Shown piece after piece: positions 9,501 to 17,439 of a stretch of DNA of 64,000 nucleotides. The stretch covers positions 434,001 through 498,000 of the forward strand of contig CAVZWW010000003.1 in the NCBI GenBank assembly GCA_963779225.1, written 5' to 3'. Source of the DNA: CAVPCZ01 sp963779225. GTDB lineage: Bacteria > Bacteroidota > Ignavibacteria > UBA10030 > UBA6906. Within the stretch, counting starts at the first letter, position 1, and every line of letters begins with the position of its first letter. Made by a program: the position numbers and the translations under genes. The notes under the pieces are model-generated. The model was not told where the DNA came from and did no database searches. It saw only the letters and a program-made list of their open reading frames with translations.

Positions 9501-9737
9501 CACCTGGTAGCCGCGCATGGTCTTGTAGCGGCAGATCAGGTCTTTCAGTGTGCGGCTCATGACGTGGTGGATGCCGGGCCGTCCATTGGCGGTCGGGGGG
9601 CCTTCATAGAAGGTGAATCCCGGCCGTCCTTCACGCGTCGTGATGCTCTGTGCGAAGATCCCGTGCTCTTTCCAGAACATGAGGATCTCCTGTTCGATGG
9701 CCGGATATGACAGCCGTTCGGATAGCTCTTTGAACAC
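6597..9737 (-). CDS. ileS: Isoleucyl-tRNA synthetase, type 2
   Basis: Charges tRNA-Ile with isoleucine and edits valine. The 1046 residues carry the class I signatures: the HIGH variant GIHH at 55-58 and KMSKS at 590-594. A CESC...C/CSCGG cysteine cluster is present in the middle. The CP1 editing domain lies between, and the C-terminal region is the long anticodon-binding extension. The length, the GRPGIHHV form of the first signature and the C-terminal extension place it with the eukaryote-like IleRS2 group, which in characterised members is little affected by mupirocin (established knowledge; not tested here). It is between the PNP gene and the dksA-like gene, 27 bases from the latter. Confidence 0.97.
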   Translation of the reverse strand: MFKELSERLSYPAIEQEILMFWKEHGIFAQSITTREGRPGFTFYEGPPTANGRPGIHHVMSRTLKDLICRYKTMRGYQVHRKAGWDTHGLPVEIEVEKQLGFKHKEDIVRYGVAEFNRRCRESVWKYKAEWEQLTEQMGYWVDLTHPYVTFENEYIESVWWALKRFFDEGLMYKGYKIQPYCPRCETPLSSHEVSLGYEDVKDPSVYVRMKLKGAPDTSFLVWTTTPWTLISNVALAVAPDVTYVKVSHRGEHLILAEARLPVLEGEYTVVARMKGRELAGLEYERLFSFHPVEVRAFFVIEADFVTTEDGSGIVHIAPAYGEDDYQVGKKYGLPTIHPVNKSGEFGPDVPPFTGRFVRDADPDIIRNLKERGILYKKETISHSYPHCWRCKTPLLYYARESWYIKTTSYADRMIAMNKLINWVPPEVGEGRFGNWLEENKDWALSRDRFWGTPLPVWVCESCKKQKCVGSIDELRQGNNLPEPLDLHKPFVDAVTFSCSCGGTMQRVPELIDVWFDSGAMPFAQWHYPFENNTLIDSGEQYPADFICEGVDQTRGWFYSLHAIGTFLFNAPAYKNLLVNDLILDKDGQKMSKSKGNTVNPFDILSKYGADTARWYLVSTSPPWRPTMFDEDGLVEVQRRFFGTLVNTYAFFAMYANIDRLTLNEPFVPVAQRQEIDRWIISELHSLVGRYLSFMDAYDVTKAARNVSEFAVEMLSNWYVRRNRRRFWKNEMGPDKLAAYQTLYECLDTVVKLMAPFAPFLAEELYRNLNTVSRRDPADSVHLSTMPVPDSSVIDADLEDRMERAERIVMLVRAMRMKSNLKVRQPLRRMILPIADVHERAAVRTMQDIILDEINVKEIEYVTDESGLVKKKAKPNFKTLGPKFGKAVQHVAARVRDMSGAEILQLERNGGVALVTGDQSWTVTPEDVEILREDIPGWLVESDGTLTVALDTQLDETLLAEGSAREFVNRIQNLRKDAGFAVMDRIRLGVDTSSILLGRLQSMRTYIMNETLAEEFSVTPADGGHTTSLDINGEQVTVSITRVKRG

Positions 9738-9771
9738 CGTTAGTCCGTTTCTCTTTCCACGCGGTTATCTA

Positions 9772-10593
9772 TCACAGTCGTTCGACCACTCCCTTCATGA
9801 TGGCGGTCAACTTCGGTTCGGCCTGCCCGGCGACGGCGATAATCTCCGTAACGTTGGCCGGCTGGAGCGCATCGGGGAAGCACTCGTCGGTGATGATGGA
9901 GATACCCATCACCGCCATGCCCATATGCACGGCGACAATGTTTTCGGGTATGGTGGACATCCCCACCGCATCCGCACCGATCAGGCGGAGAAACCGGTAT
10001 TCGGCGCGCGTCTCAAGGTTCGGTCCGGGTACCGCAACAAAGACACCCCGCTCCATTCTGATTTTCAGGTCGAGTGCCACCTCGTCTGCCAGCGCCATCA
10101 ACGTCCGGCTGTACGGCTCCGACATGTCCGGAAAGCGCGGGCCGAGCGAGTCGTCATTCGGACCGATCAGTGGGTTGTCGCAGAGCAGGTTGATGTGGTC
10201 CGTGATGAGCATGAGGTTTCCCTTGCGGAACTCGGGATTCAGGCCCCCTGCGGCATTGGAAATGAGGAGTGTCCGGACGCCGAGGGACTTCATCACGCGC
10301 ACAGGGAACGTCACCTGTTGCATGGTATAGCCCTCGTAGTAATGGAACCGTCCCTGCATTGCCACGGCGCTTTTCCCGCCGATGGTGCCGAAGATCAGTT
10401 TCCCGTGATGGGACTCCACGGTGGAGATCGGAAAATGCGGGATCTCCGCATAGTCGATAACGGTCTCTGTCGTGATTTCTTTAACCAGTCCGCCGAGGCC
10501 GGTCCCCAGAATGATTCCGATGCGCGGGGTGGCCTGTGTGCGCATCCGGAGAGACGTCACCGCCTCGTCGATATGTTTACGGAGTTCCGTCAT
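9772..10593 (-). CDS. punA: Purine-nucleoside phosphorylase (inosine/guanosine type)
   Basis: Phosphorolysis of purine nucleosides to base plus (deoxy)ribose 1-phosphate in purine salvage. The 273 residues match the trimeric PNP family (the mammalian-like, 6-oxopurine type): GIILGTGLGG near the N-terminus for phosphate binding, HHGK and GRFHYYEGY, the SNAAGGLNP segment, the base-binding VPGPNLETRAEYR and the MSTIPE motif. Its start overlaps the 3' end of divIVA by 17 bases. Specificity for 6-oxopurines is inferred from family membership. Confidence 0.93.
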   Translation of the reverse strand: MTELRKHIDEAVTSLRMRTQATPRIGIILGTGLGGLVKEITTETVIDYAEIPHFPISTVESHHGKLIFGTIGGKSAVAMQGRFHYYEGYTMQQVTFPVRVMKSLGVRTLLISNAAGGLNPEFRKGNLMLITDHINLLCDNPLIGPNDDSLGPRFPDMSEPYSRTLMALADEVALDLKIRMERGVFVAVPGPNLETRAEYRFLRLIGADAVGMSTIPENIVAVHMGMAVMGISIITDECFPDALQPANVTEIIAVAGQAEPKLTAIMKGVVERL

Positions 10594-11125
10594 GGTCCAG
10601 TGTTCTGGCTATGGCATCAAGGTCAATGTGGTCTTTGCCTGTCCCCGCCGATGGCGGCACCGCGAGGGTACGGGTGGCACCGGTTTCCAGGGATTTCAGG
10701 AGATCCAGTTCGGCGCTGAGAATCACGCGCAACTGGGCGATCAGGGATTCACGGCGGGTGTTGAGGTCAAAGATTTCCGCTTTCACCCGGGCAAGGTCGG
10801 CGTGGGCCCGGTCGACGATTTTCGACGCGGTCTGTTCGGCCTGCCGGGCGATCAACTCCGCCTCTTTGCGGGCCGACTCATAGGTCTTTCCTGTGGTTTC
10901 CTGCGCCTGCAGCAGAGTTTGCTGGAGGGTTTTCTCTATCTGCCGGTAATCTCTGAGCTGCACTTCCAGCTCGATCGCCCGGTCCCGCATTTCTTTGCTT
11001 GAGCGCAGGAGCTCTTCGAACTCGTTTGCCATCATGTCCATGAAGGTATCGACTTCGACGGGATCATAACCGCGCATGACCCGTTTGAATTCCTGTTTGC
11101 GTATGTCGAGTGGTGTCAGTTTCAT
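10577..11125 (-). CDS. DivIVA-domain protein
   Basis: A 182-residue protein starting MKLTPLDIRKQEFKR, the DivIVA N-terminal lipid-binding/curvature-sensing domain, with the GYDPVEVDTFMD motif at about 19-30. A long predicted coiled coil follows (about 30-145) and a short polar tail. Family members localise to division sites or poles; here the role is unknown. A GTG two codons upstream (11131) is part of the ribosome binding site GGAGGTG, so the ATG at 11125, 5 bases from GGAGG, is the start. It is co-directional with yggS upstream, as is common. Confidence 0.88.
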   Translation of the reverse strand: MKLTPLDIRKQEFKRVMRGYDPVEVDTFMDMMANEFEELLRSSKEMRDRAIELEVQLRDYRQIEKTLQQTLLQAQETTGKTYESARKEAELIARQAEQTASKIVDRAHADLARVKAEIFDLNTRRESLIAQLRVILSAELDLLKSLETGATRTLAVPPSAGTGKDHIDLDAIARTLDHDGTP

Positions 11126-11157
11126 ATTCACCTCCGCGGGTGATCCGGCTTGCCGCT

Positions 11158-11853
11158 TCAGGCGTGCCGTATTCGTGAGCCAAAAATCGCCGTGCCGATA
11201 CGAATGAGCGTCGCACCTTCCTCGATGGCGACTTCAAAATCTCCCGTCATGCCCATCGAGAGGTGCCGCAGATCGAGATTCGGTTGCGGCCGTTGCGCAA
11301 GTCTGTCGCGCAGGGTCCGGAGCATCCGGAACATCGGACGGGACCCTTCGGGGTCGGGGAGAAACGGTCCGATGGTCATCAGGCCTGCGATGCGGATATG
11401 GGGGAACTCCTCGAGCGACTGCACGAATTCCGCAACACGGTCCGGCGGCAAGCCGAACTTGGAGGATTCCCCCGTCGTATTCACTTCCACAAGTGTTTCA
11501 ATGATCCGTCCCGCATGTGCGGCACGTGCATCGAGCTCCTTCGCGAGCGAACGGCTTTCCAGCGCGTGAACCAGATGCACCCACTCGGCAACGGACTTCA
11601 CCTTGTTCGACTGCAGGTGCCCGATAAAGTGCCAGCGGACGTCCGGTTCTGTCACCAGATCACGTTTGCGGAGCGCTTCCTGCACATAATTTTCCCCGAT
11701 ATCCCGCATGCCGGCGCGTACGGCTTCCCTGACCATCTCTGCCGGGAAGGTCTTCGTCACTCCAACCAGCGTCACTTCCTCTTTCTGCCGGCCCGCCCGC
11801 CGGCATGCAGAGGCGATCCGCTCCTGAACTGCTGCAATATTCGCTGAAATCAT
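11158..11853 (-). CDS. yggS: PLP homeostasis protein, YggS/PLPBP family
   Basis: Pyridoxal-phosphate binding protein that buffers vitamin B6 and amino-acid pools; not known to be an enzyme. The 231 residues form one alanine-racemase-like barrel. The PLP lysine is in VTLVGVTKTFP near the N-terminus, followed by IGENYVQE, WHFIGHLQSNK and LSMGMTGDFEVAIEEGAT, the family hallmarks. The start at 11853 is chosen over an earlier ATG at 11898 because a TTGATT-N17-TATATT promoter occupies 11898-11870, so the transcript should begin after the earlier codon. First gene of the run ending in rluD. Confidence 0.92.
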   Translation of the reverse strand: MISANIAAVQERIASACRRAGRQKEEVTLVGVTKTFPAEMVREAVRAGMRDIGENYVQEALRKRDLVTEPDVRWHFIGHLQSNKVKSVAEWVHLVHALESRSLAKELDARAAHAGRIIETLVEVNTTGESSKFGLPPDRVAEFVQSLEEFPHIRIAGLMTIGPFLPDPEGSRPMFRMLRTLRDRLAQRPQPNLDLRHLSMGMTGDFEVAIEEGATLIRIGTAIFGSRIRHA

Positions 11854-11869
11854 TGAAAACCAAGACTTT

Positions 11870-11898
11870 AATATAACCTCCCTGCGCCTCAAAATCAA
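11870..11898 (-). promoter_or_regulatory. Promoter for the yggS-divIVA-PNP-ileS run
   Basis: Minus strand -35 TTGATT (11898-11893), 17-base spacer, -10 TATATT (11875-11870). The predicted transcript has a very short leader before the yggS ATG at 11853. It sits back to back with the promoter of the divergent TPR gene, the two -35 elements being 4 bases apart. Confidence 0.6.
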
Positions 11899-11902
11899 AC
11901 AC

Positions 11903-11930
11903 TTGACTTCACTGTGTTTTTTCGTACCTT
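11903..11930 (+). promoter_or_regulatory. Promoter for the TPR protein gene
   Basis: Plus strand -35 TTGACT (11903-11908), 16-base spacer, -10 TACCTT (11925-11930). The start would be near 11937, about 23 bases before the ATG at 11960. The same TACCTT hexamer recurs upstream of dxr and lon. Confidence 0.5.
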
Positions 11931-11959
11931 ACTGTTGACGATGCTCGAACGGAGCGGTA

Positions 11960-13381
11960 ATGAGTACGCTGGATTTCAATAATTTCGATGACGACGACAA
12001 CGAGGAGGGGAAACCCGACCGTTTCGAGGACGAACTGAAGAAGTACAAGGATATGCTCGGTGACGGCTCTTCAGAGATTACAAATATTGAAGCGCTGGAA
12101 GAAATCGTCACCTTTTATTTCGACAACGAGCGTTTCGAAGAAGCCCTCCGGATCATCAATCGACTTCTGACATTTATCCCCTACAGTGCCGACGCCTGGC
12201 AGCGCAAAGGCCTCATTCTCAGCGGCTTGTACCGCTACGAGGAGGCTCTCGAGGCGCTGAATACCGCACTCAGCCTCAACCCCGTCGATACCGATATCCT
12301 GGTGAACAAGGGCATCACGCTGGACGACCTCGGTCGCCTGGAGGAGGCGCTGGTGTGCTTCAACAGTGCCCTGGAAATCGAAGCCACACATGAGGACGCC
12401 CTCTTCAATAAAGGCGTGGTTCTGGAAAAAATGGAGAAGTACGAAGAGGCTGCTCAGCTTTTCCGGTTTATTCTGGACGGGAATCCCGGACACCGGGAGG
12501 CATGGTATGAGCTGGGGTACTGCTACGACTACCTTGAGCAGCTGGAAGACTCGCTTCGCTGTTACGACGGACATCTGGATCTCGACCCGTTCAACTACAA
12601 TGCCTGGTACAATCGGGGGATCGTCCTGAGCAGAATGGGCCAGTACCACAAGGCCCTGGAGAGCTATGACATGTCTCTGGCGGTACATGAGAATTTCCCT
12701 GCCGCCTGGTATAACAAAGGAAATGCCTACGCCAACCTGGGTCGCCTGCACGACGCCGTCGTCTGCTACCGGGAAACACTGCGGCTGGAGCCCAAGGACC
12801 TGCCTGCCTGGCATAACCTGGGTAACGCGTATGAGGAACTGAGTGACTTCCGGGAGGCAATCATCTGTTTTACGGAATCTCTCAAACTTGACCCCGCTCA
12901 TTACGAATCGTATTTTGGACGGGGTAGCTGTTACGATGCCATTGAGGAACACCGCCGTGCGCTGGCCGATTACAACAAAGCCATCGAGATCTGTAAGGAC
13001 TATCCCGAGCTCTGGTATGCCAAAGCGGACCTTCTGTACAACATGGGGAAGGTCCGCGAGTCGCTGGTCAGTTACCGCATGGTGACCCGGCTCGAGCCGG
13101 AAAACGCGGAAGCATGGATGGATTACGGCGAGACCCTTTTTGAGCTGGGCTATTTCCGGCAGGCCCTGAAGGCGTTCGACCGGTCCGTGCACATCACCCC
13201 CGAATCGGCAGATTCATACTACCTGAGAGCGAAGGTCCTTCTCGTGCTGAACCGGGCATATGACGCCGTGGAATCACTCAGGAATGCGTTCCGGTTGAAC
13301 CCCGACAAGCGGGCGGATTTTGAGAAGGAGTTCCCCGGCGTGAAATCCATAAAAGAATTCAAGAACCTCCTCCGCAAGTAA
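11960..13381 (+). CDS. Cytoplasmic tetratricopeptide-repeat protein
   Basis: A 473-residue protein with no signal peptide. It has a very acidic N-terminus (DFNNFDDDDNEEG) and about a dozen consecutive 34-residue TPR units from roughly residue 45 to 465, many with the consensus AWYNKG/AWHNLG helix A and the EAL helix B. TPRs are protein-docking scaffolds; no catalytic domain is attached, so the partner is unknown. GGAG lies 5 bases before the ATG. It is divergent from yggS and 88 bases upstream of larE, with a hairpin in between. Confidence 0.85.
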   Translation: MSTLDFNNFDDDDNEEGKPDRFEDELKKYKDMLGDGSSEITNIEALEEIVTFYFDNERFEEALRIINRLLTFIPYSADAWQRKGLILSGLYRYEEALEALNTALSLNPVDTDILVNKGITLDDLGRLEEALVCFNSALEIEATHEDALFNKGVVLEKMEKYEEAAQLFRFILDGNPGHREAWYELGYCYDYLEQLEDSLRCYDGHLDLDPFNYNAWYNRGIVLSRMGQYHKALESYDMSLAVHENFPAAWYNKGNAYANLGRLHDAVVCYRETLRLEPKDLPAWHNLGNAYEELSDFREAIICFTESLKLDPAHYESYFGRGSCYDAIEEHRRALADYNKAIEICKDYPELWYAKADLLYNMGKVRESLVSYRMVTRLEPENAEAWMDYGETLFELGYFRQALKAFDRSVHITPESADSYYLRAKVLLVLNRAYDAVESLRNAFRLNPDKRADFEKEFPGVKSIKEFKNLLRK

Positions 13382-13410
13382 CGCTGCGGAGAAGCAGGCA
13401 AGTCACCGTC

Positions 13411-13442
13411 GACCTCGTTCTGCACACACACAGAGCGGGGTC
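13411..13442 (+). terminator. Possible hairpin between the TPR gene and larE
   Basis: Twelve bases at 13411-13422 can pair with 13431-13442, counting G-U pairs, around an eight-base CA-repeat loop. No T-run follows, so it may be an attenuator-like structure or a weak terminator rather than a classical one. Confidence 0.3.
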
Positions 13443-13469
13443 GTCCTGTTCATAGCGGAGAGAAACGAG

Positions 13470-14315
13470 ATGCTTTCAGAAACCGCCACGAGAAAACTGG
13501 ACGAACTCCGGTCTATTCTTCGCCATATGGGAAGTGTGGCCATCGGGTATTCCGGCGGCGTGGACAGTACGCTGCTGCTGCATGTCGCCGTTGACGTCCT
13601 GGGGTCACGGGCTCTTGCGATGATCGGGCAGTCCGAAACTTATCCTACCAAGGAATTTGAAGAGGCGGTCTCACTGGCCGCCGGCATGGGAGCGCGGTTC
13701 ACCATCGTACAGACCGAAGAAACAGACCAATTGAAGTTCTCGGAAAACCCGCCGGATCGATGTTATTACTGTAAGACCGAACTTTTCGGAAAGCTGCAGG
13801 AAGTTGCCGAACGTGAGGGGATCCCCTGGATAGCCGACGGCACGATCACCGACGATCTGGGCGATTTCCGGCCGGGGATGAAAGCGCGCAGCGAACAGAA
13901 GGTTCGTTCTCCCCTGCTGGAAGCGGGGCTGAGCAAAGCAGAAGTGCGCGAAATCTCGCAGCACCTGGAGCTGCCCACATGGGACAAACCGGCCTTCGCC
14001 TGCCTGTCGTCGCGTTTTCCCTACGGTGTCGGGATCACCAGGGAGAACCTCACGCGGGTGGATGCGGCTGAAACATTCCTGCGGGAACGGGGCTTCAGGT
14101 TGTTCCGGGTGCGTTTCCACGATACCAGCACGGCGCGCATTGAAGCCGGACCTCAGGAGCTGGCGCGCCTCGTCACTGAACCGCTGCGGCAGGACCTTGT
14201 GCATCATTTCAAGAAACTCGGTTTCATTTATGTCACACTCGATCTCCAGGGCTACCGGACGGGGTCAATGAATGAACTCCTGACAGCAGAAGAAAAGCGG
14301 GGATACACCTCATGA
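13470..14315 (+). CDS. larE: ATP-dependent sacrificial sulfur transferase, LarE family
   Basis: In characterised LarE, the enzyme adenylates pyridinium-3,5-biscarboxylic acid mononucleotide and donates sulfur from its own cysteine, a step in nickel-pincer cofactor synthesis. The 281 residues show the PP-loop SGGVDST at 28-34, a CYYCK pair, and the ACLSSRFPYG segment whose C178 aligns with the sacrificial cysteine of Lactobacillus LarE. I see no larA, larB or larC nearby, so the cofactor pathway in this organism is not shown and another sulfur acceptor is possible. It overlaps pyrF by four bases (ATGA). Confidence 0.87.
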   Translation: MLSETATRKLDELRSILRHMGSVAIGYSGGVDSTLLLHVAVDVLGSRALAMIGQSETYPTKEFEEAVSLAAGMGARFTIVQTEETDQLKFSENPPDRCYYCKTELFGKLQEVAEREGIPWIADGTITDDLGDFRPGMKARSEQKVRSPLLEAGLSKAEVREISQHLELPTWDKPAFACLSSRFPYGVGITRENLTRVDAAETFLRERGFRLFRVRFHDTSTARIEAGPQELARLVTEPLRQDLVHHFKKLGFIYVTLDLQGYRTGSMNELLTAEEKRGYTS

Positions 14316-15130
14316 CATTCACCGACCGTCTCCGCTCCGTACAGGAGAACCGCCGTTCGCTCCTGTGCATCGGTCTCGACACCGATGCCGCTCGGCTTCC
14401 GGCAACCGTGATGTCAGCGGCGGACCCCGTCGTGGCATTCAACAGACAGGTCATCGAAGCAACCCACGACCTGGTCTGTGCGTATAAGCTGAACCTTGCT
14501 TTTTATGAGGCAATGGGTGAACGCGGTTGGCGCACGCTCCGTGAAACGCTCGCAGCGATTCCCCCGGATGTTATCACGATTGCCGATGGCAAACGGGGCG
14601 ATATCGGAAACTCCTCCGAGCTGTATGCGCGATCGCTGATCACCGAACTCCGGTTCGGTGCATCCACCGTCCATCCGTATATGGGGTTCGATTCCATCGA
14701 ACCATTCGTTCGCCATCCGGAACACGGCGTGTTTGTTCTGGCCCTCACGTCCAATCCCGGCGCGAAGGATTTTCAATATCTCAAAGCGAGAGGCAAGCCG
14801 CTGTACGAACATGTGATCGGCCGGGTGAAGAAGTGGAACACACACAACAATCTCGGTCTTGTCGCCGGTGCGACCCGTCCCGCCCAGCTGAAACGCATTC
14901 GTTTGCTCGCTCCGGGTATGCCGTTGTTGATCCCGGGTGTGGGTGCCCAGGGGGGGGACCTGAAGCGGGCTGTTGCGTACGGGTGTGATTCCCGGGGATT
15001 TCTGGGAATCATCAACGCCGGACGGAGCGTACTCTACGCGTCTTCAGGAGCCGATTTCGCTGCCGCTGCACGGCATGCGGCACAGACAATGCGCGAAGAG
15101 ATCAACCGGTACCGGATAACATCCGCGTGA
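14312..15130 (+). CDS. pyrF: Orotidine 5'-phosphate decarboxylase, long form
   Basis: Decarboxylates OMP to UMP, the last step of de novo pyrimidine synthesis. The 272 residues fit the longer PyrF subgroup. The catalytic DGKRGDIGN is at 92-100 with K94 and D97; a GLDTD substrate-binding segment is at 21-25 and a PGVGAQGGD phosphate-binding loop near 210-218. Start and stop overlaps with larE and the next gene suggest a translationally coupled run. Confidence 0.94.
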   Translation: MTFTDRLRSVQENRRSLLCIGLDTDAARLPATVMSAADPVVAFNRQVIEATHDLVCAYKLNLAFYEAMGERGWRTLRETLAAIPPDVITIADGKRGDIGNSSELYARSLITELRFGASTVHPYMGFDSIEPFVRHPEHGVFVLALTSNPGAKDFQYLKARGKPLYEHVIGRVKKWNTHNNLGLVAGATRPAQLKRIRLLAPGMPLLIPGVGAQGGDLKRAVAYGCDSRGFLGIINAGRSVLYASSGADFAAAARHAAQTMREEINRYRITSA

Positions 15131-15133
15131 GTG

Positions 15134-16591
15134 ATGCGCGTCCTCCCGGAAACGGAGATACACCGGATCTGGGAACACGGTTTTCCCCTGGAAACACCCC
15201 TCTGTACCTCGGACGGTCTGTCCATCCGGATTTTTTCACCGGGCAGGGCGAACCTGGACGGCGGCCCCGATTTCACCGGTGCGCGCATGGAAATCGGCGG
15301 CCGTCTCTATGCCGGTGATGTAGAAATCCACCTGACCCCGCAGGACTGGCGCCGGCACGGCCATCACACCGACCCCCATTACAACCGCGTCATTCTTCAT
15401 GTGGTGGTAGACGCCAATCGTTTCGCTCCCCCGACACGGACAGCCAGCAAGCGTACTGTTCCACTTCTGATCCTGCGGCCGCATCTTCACGAAACCGCCC
15501 CGCCGGCCCGGTGCTTCCCGGCCGGCAGAACGTCGGTTGCCGGGTCACCCCGTCTGCCGTGTGCAGACAGCCCCCCTTCAGTTCCTTCCGCGATACTGTA
15601 CAAGCGGCTCCTGCGGCTTGGATGGGAACGGCTCAAACGCCGTTCGCACGAGTTGGAGGATCGCCTGAAACGCCTCCTTCTGGAAGAACACGGTCCGGCA
15701 TATGATGTACATGAGCTGCTCTCGGAATCGGCATGGAGGCAGTTGTTCTATGAAGGCGTGATGGAGGGACTGGGTTTCGCGAAGAACCGGAAGGCATTTC
15801 GTTCTCTTGCCGAGAGTGTGCCGCTGCAACTGCTCCAGAGCTTTCACCTGCAGGATAGCGAAGTCATGCAGGCGATTTTGTTCGGTGCGGCCGGATTGCT
15901 GCCGTCTTCCCGCGGATTGCCGCACAGGGAAAACCGGGTGCGTGTCCGGCGTCTCCGGAGCCGGTGGCGTATGCTTCGCCGTTCCGTCCGACGACCGCTT
16001 CTGCACGAGGCGGACTGGCTCTTCTTCCGTTTGCGCCCGGTAAACTTCCCCACTGCACGGCTCGCGGCCATGTCGTTTCTTCTCCCCGTGTTCTTCCGGG
16101 AGGATTGTCTCCGCAGAATTTTCAGGTGCTTCGCTGAAGGAGCACCCCCGGCGCATGAAGGACTGCAGATTCTCCGAGAGATGTTCCTTCTGCAACCGGA
16201 CGGATACTGGAGGGGGCACCTGGATTTCCGGAACGCCGGTTCATCATATGGCGTCGCCCTGGGCACCGACCGGGTAGATGCCATCATCCTTCACCTGGTG
16301 GTACCGGCTGTGATGCTCCGGGCACGGCTTTCCGGCAACCGGACTCTTGCAGCTCGCGCACGCGCGATGGCGCTTGTTCTTTCTCCACCGCCGTCGAACG
16401 CTCTTACGCGCATGATGGAGCGTGAACTTCTCCGGGGGCGCAAGGGATTCCGTGCGGCCGTCATACGGCAGGGACTGATGCATCTGTGGAAGAAGTATTG
16501 CAGGAAGAGGGAATGCGGCCATTGCCCTTTGCTCCCGACCGGAAGTGCATGGAGAACAATCCATGGCCGCACTTCTCCAGGCGGCAGCTGA
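15134..16591 (+). CDS. DUF2851 family protein
   Basis: A 485-residue protein of a family found mainly in Bacteroidota and Chlorobi relatives, of unknown function. The N-terminal block is the most family-like: ETEIHRIWEHG, then NLDGGPDFTGARM and GDVEIHLTPQDWRRHGHH, which reads like a small beta domain with conserved His/Asp residues. The C-terminus ends in a Cys-rich patch (CRKRECGHCPL), possibly metal binding. The pyrF stop is immediately before; a GTG at 15131 is an equally placed start. The conserved acidic and His residues would suit a hydrolase or nuclease, but that is only a guess. Confidence 0.82.
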   Translation: MRVLPETEIHRIWEHGFPLETPLCTSDGLSIRIFSPGRANLDGGPDFTGARMEIGGRLYAGDVEIHLTPQDWRRHGHHTDPHYNRVILHVVVDANRFAPPTRTASKRTVPLLILRPHLHETAPPARCFPAGRTSVAGSPRLPCADSPPSVPSAILYKRLLRLGWERLKRRSHELEDRLKRLLLEEHGPAYDVHELLSESAWRQLFYEGVMEGLGFAKNRKAFRSLAESVPLQLLQSFHLQDSEVMQAILFGAAGLLPSSRGLPHRENRVRVRRLRSRWRMLRRSVRRPLLHEADWLFFRLRPVNFPTARLAAMSFLLPVFFREDCLRRIFRCFAEGAPPAHEGLQILREMFLLQPDGYWRGHLDFRNAGSSYGVALGTDRVDAIILHLVVPAVMLRARLSGNRTLAARARAMALVLSPPPSNALTRMMERELLRGRKGFRAAVIRQGLMHLWKKYCRKRECGHCPLLPTGSAWRTIHGRTSPGGS

Positions 16592-16632
16592 AATGCCCTG
16601 CCGGGTCTTTGTGCGGGAGAGTCATTCTTCTC

Positions 16633-16653
16633 TGCCGGTAGGTTCTACCGGCA
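16633..16653. terminator. Hairpin between convergent genes (first)
   Basis: TGCCGGTAG at 16633-16641 is repeated inverted at 16645-16653 around a three-base loop, a perfect nine-base stem. Flanking TTCTC and GAGAA can extend the pairing with a bulge. It lies after the DUF2851 gene and after the oppositely oriented barrel gene, so it can serve both strands. Confidence 0.5.
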
Positions 16654-16688
16654 CAACCGGGAGAAGCAGAGGCGGGCGTACCACACGC

Positions 16689-16713
16689 GGCGCCGGAAGG
16701 GGATTCCGGCGCC
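16689..16713. terminator. Hairpin between convergent genes (second)
   Basis: GGCGCCGGAA (16689-16698) and its exact inverted copy (16704-16713) flank a GGGGA loop: a ten-base GC-rich perfect stem, 24 bases before the stop of the minus-strand barrel gene. No T-run follows on either strand. Confidence 0.45.
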
Positions 16714-16736
16714 GGGGGAAGCGGACGGTGTTCGAT

Positions 16737-17387
16737 TCAGAATGTGACGCCGATGGTTACCGGAACCATGGTGCTTGTTTCAGGATCAGTCATCACCCAC
16801 ATGTACTTGATTTCGAGAAACAGCGTGATCCCGATGGAGAAGTCGACCCCCGCCCCGAGATTCCACGCTGTCTTCGTGACCGAGGGAAAGCCCGGATATT
16901 CCTTCGTTTCCACCCCGTTCTGCATCACCTTCGCATCGTCAACATTGATACTCGCAAATCCAATACCGCCCGTGAGGTAGGGTTTAATCACCGGAAGGGG
17001 GAGAATCGCCATCTTGGCGTTGAGATTGCCGGACCACATGGTGAGGCCACCTCCTTCAATGGTGAACTGCGTTGCCGCATTGCCGATGAGATCCTGGAGT
17101 CCCTTTTGATACTCCTCGTTGTCGGGGGAGAACGAGAGATAGTCGCCGGAGATACGCAGGCTGAGCATGGCGAGTTGAATGTCGAGATGGACGCCGCCAC
17201 CGAAACCGGCTCCGTACACGTCCTGCAACGCGGTGCTCCCGTTTATGCTCGGGCCGGGGAAATTCGAGTTCGTCAAATTCACATGGGCACCGAAGTTCAC
17301 GGTAGGAACAAACGCTCCGACGACCGGTTGTGCAACGGCGGCGGTCGCCAGACAGAGCGTTACAGCAAGAAGAGAGAATGAACGCAT
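16737..17387 (-). CDS. Outer membrane beta-barrel protein
   Basis: A 216-residue protein with a signal peptide (cleavage near AVAQ, residue 20), then alternating strands, and a final strand ending in VTF, the terminal-aromatic pattern recognised by the BAM machinery. It resembles small eight-stranded OmpW/OmpA-like barrels. AGGAGG is 4 bases before the ATG. It lies 52 bases downstream of the 'AsnB-like' gene and is probably on the same transcript. No specific function can be assigned. Confidence 0.78.
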   Translation of the reverse strand: MRSFSLLAVTLCLATAAVAQPVVGAFVPTVNFGAHVNLTNSNFPGPSINGSTALQDVYGAGFGGGVHLDIQLAMLSLRISGDYLSFSPDNEEYQKGLQDLIGNAATQFTIEGGGLTMWSGNLNAKMAILPLPVIKPYLTGGIGFASINVDDAKVMQNGVETKEYPGFPSVTKTAWNLGAGVDFSIGITLFLEIKYMWVMTDPETSTMVPVTIGVTF

Positions 17388-17439
17388 GAATCCTCCTGGA
17401 TTGGTGGTGAAAGCATAGACTCTGTCATATGCATGGGGG

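Noticed and set aside
12071..13192. 373-codon minus-strand open frame
   Set aside because: Opposite strand of the TPR gene; repeats in it only mirror the TPR repeats.
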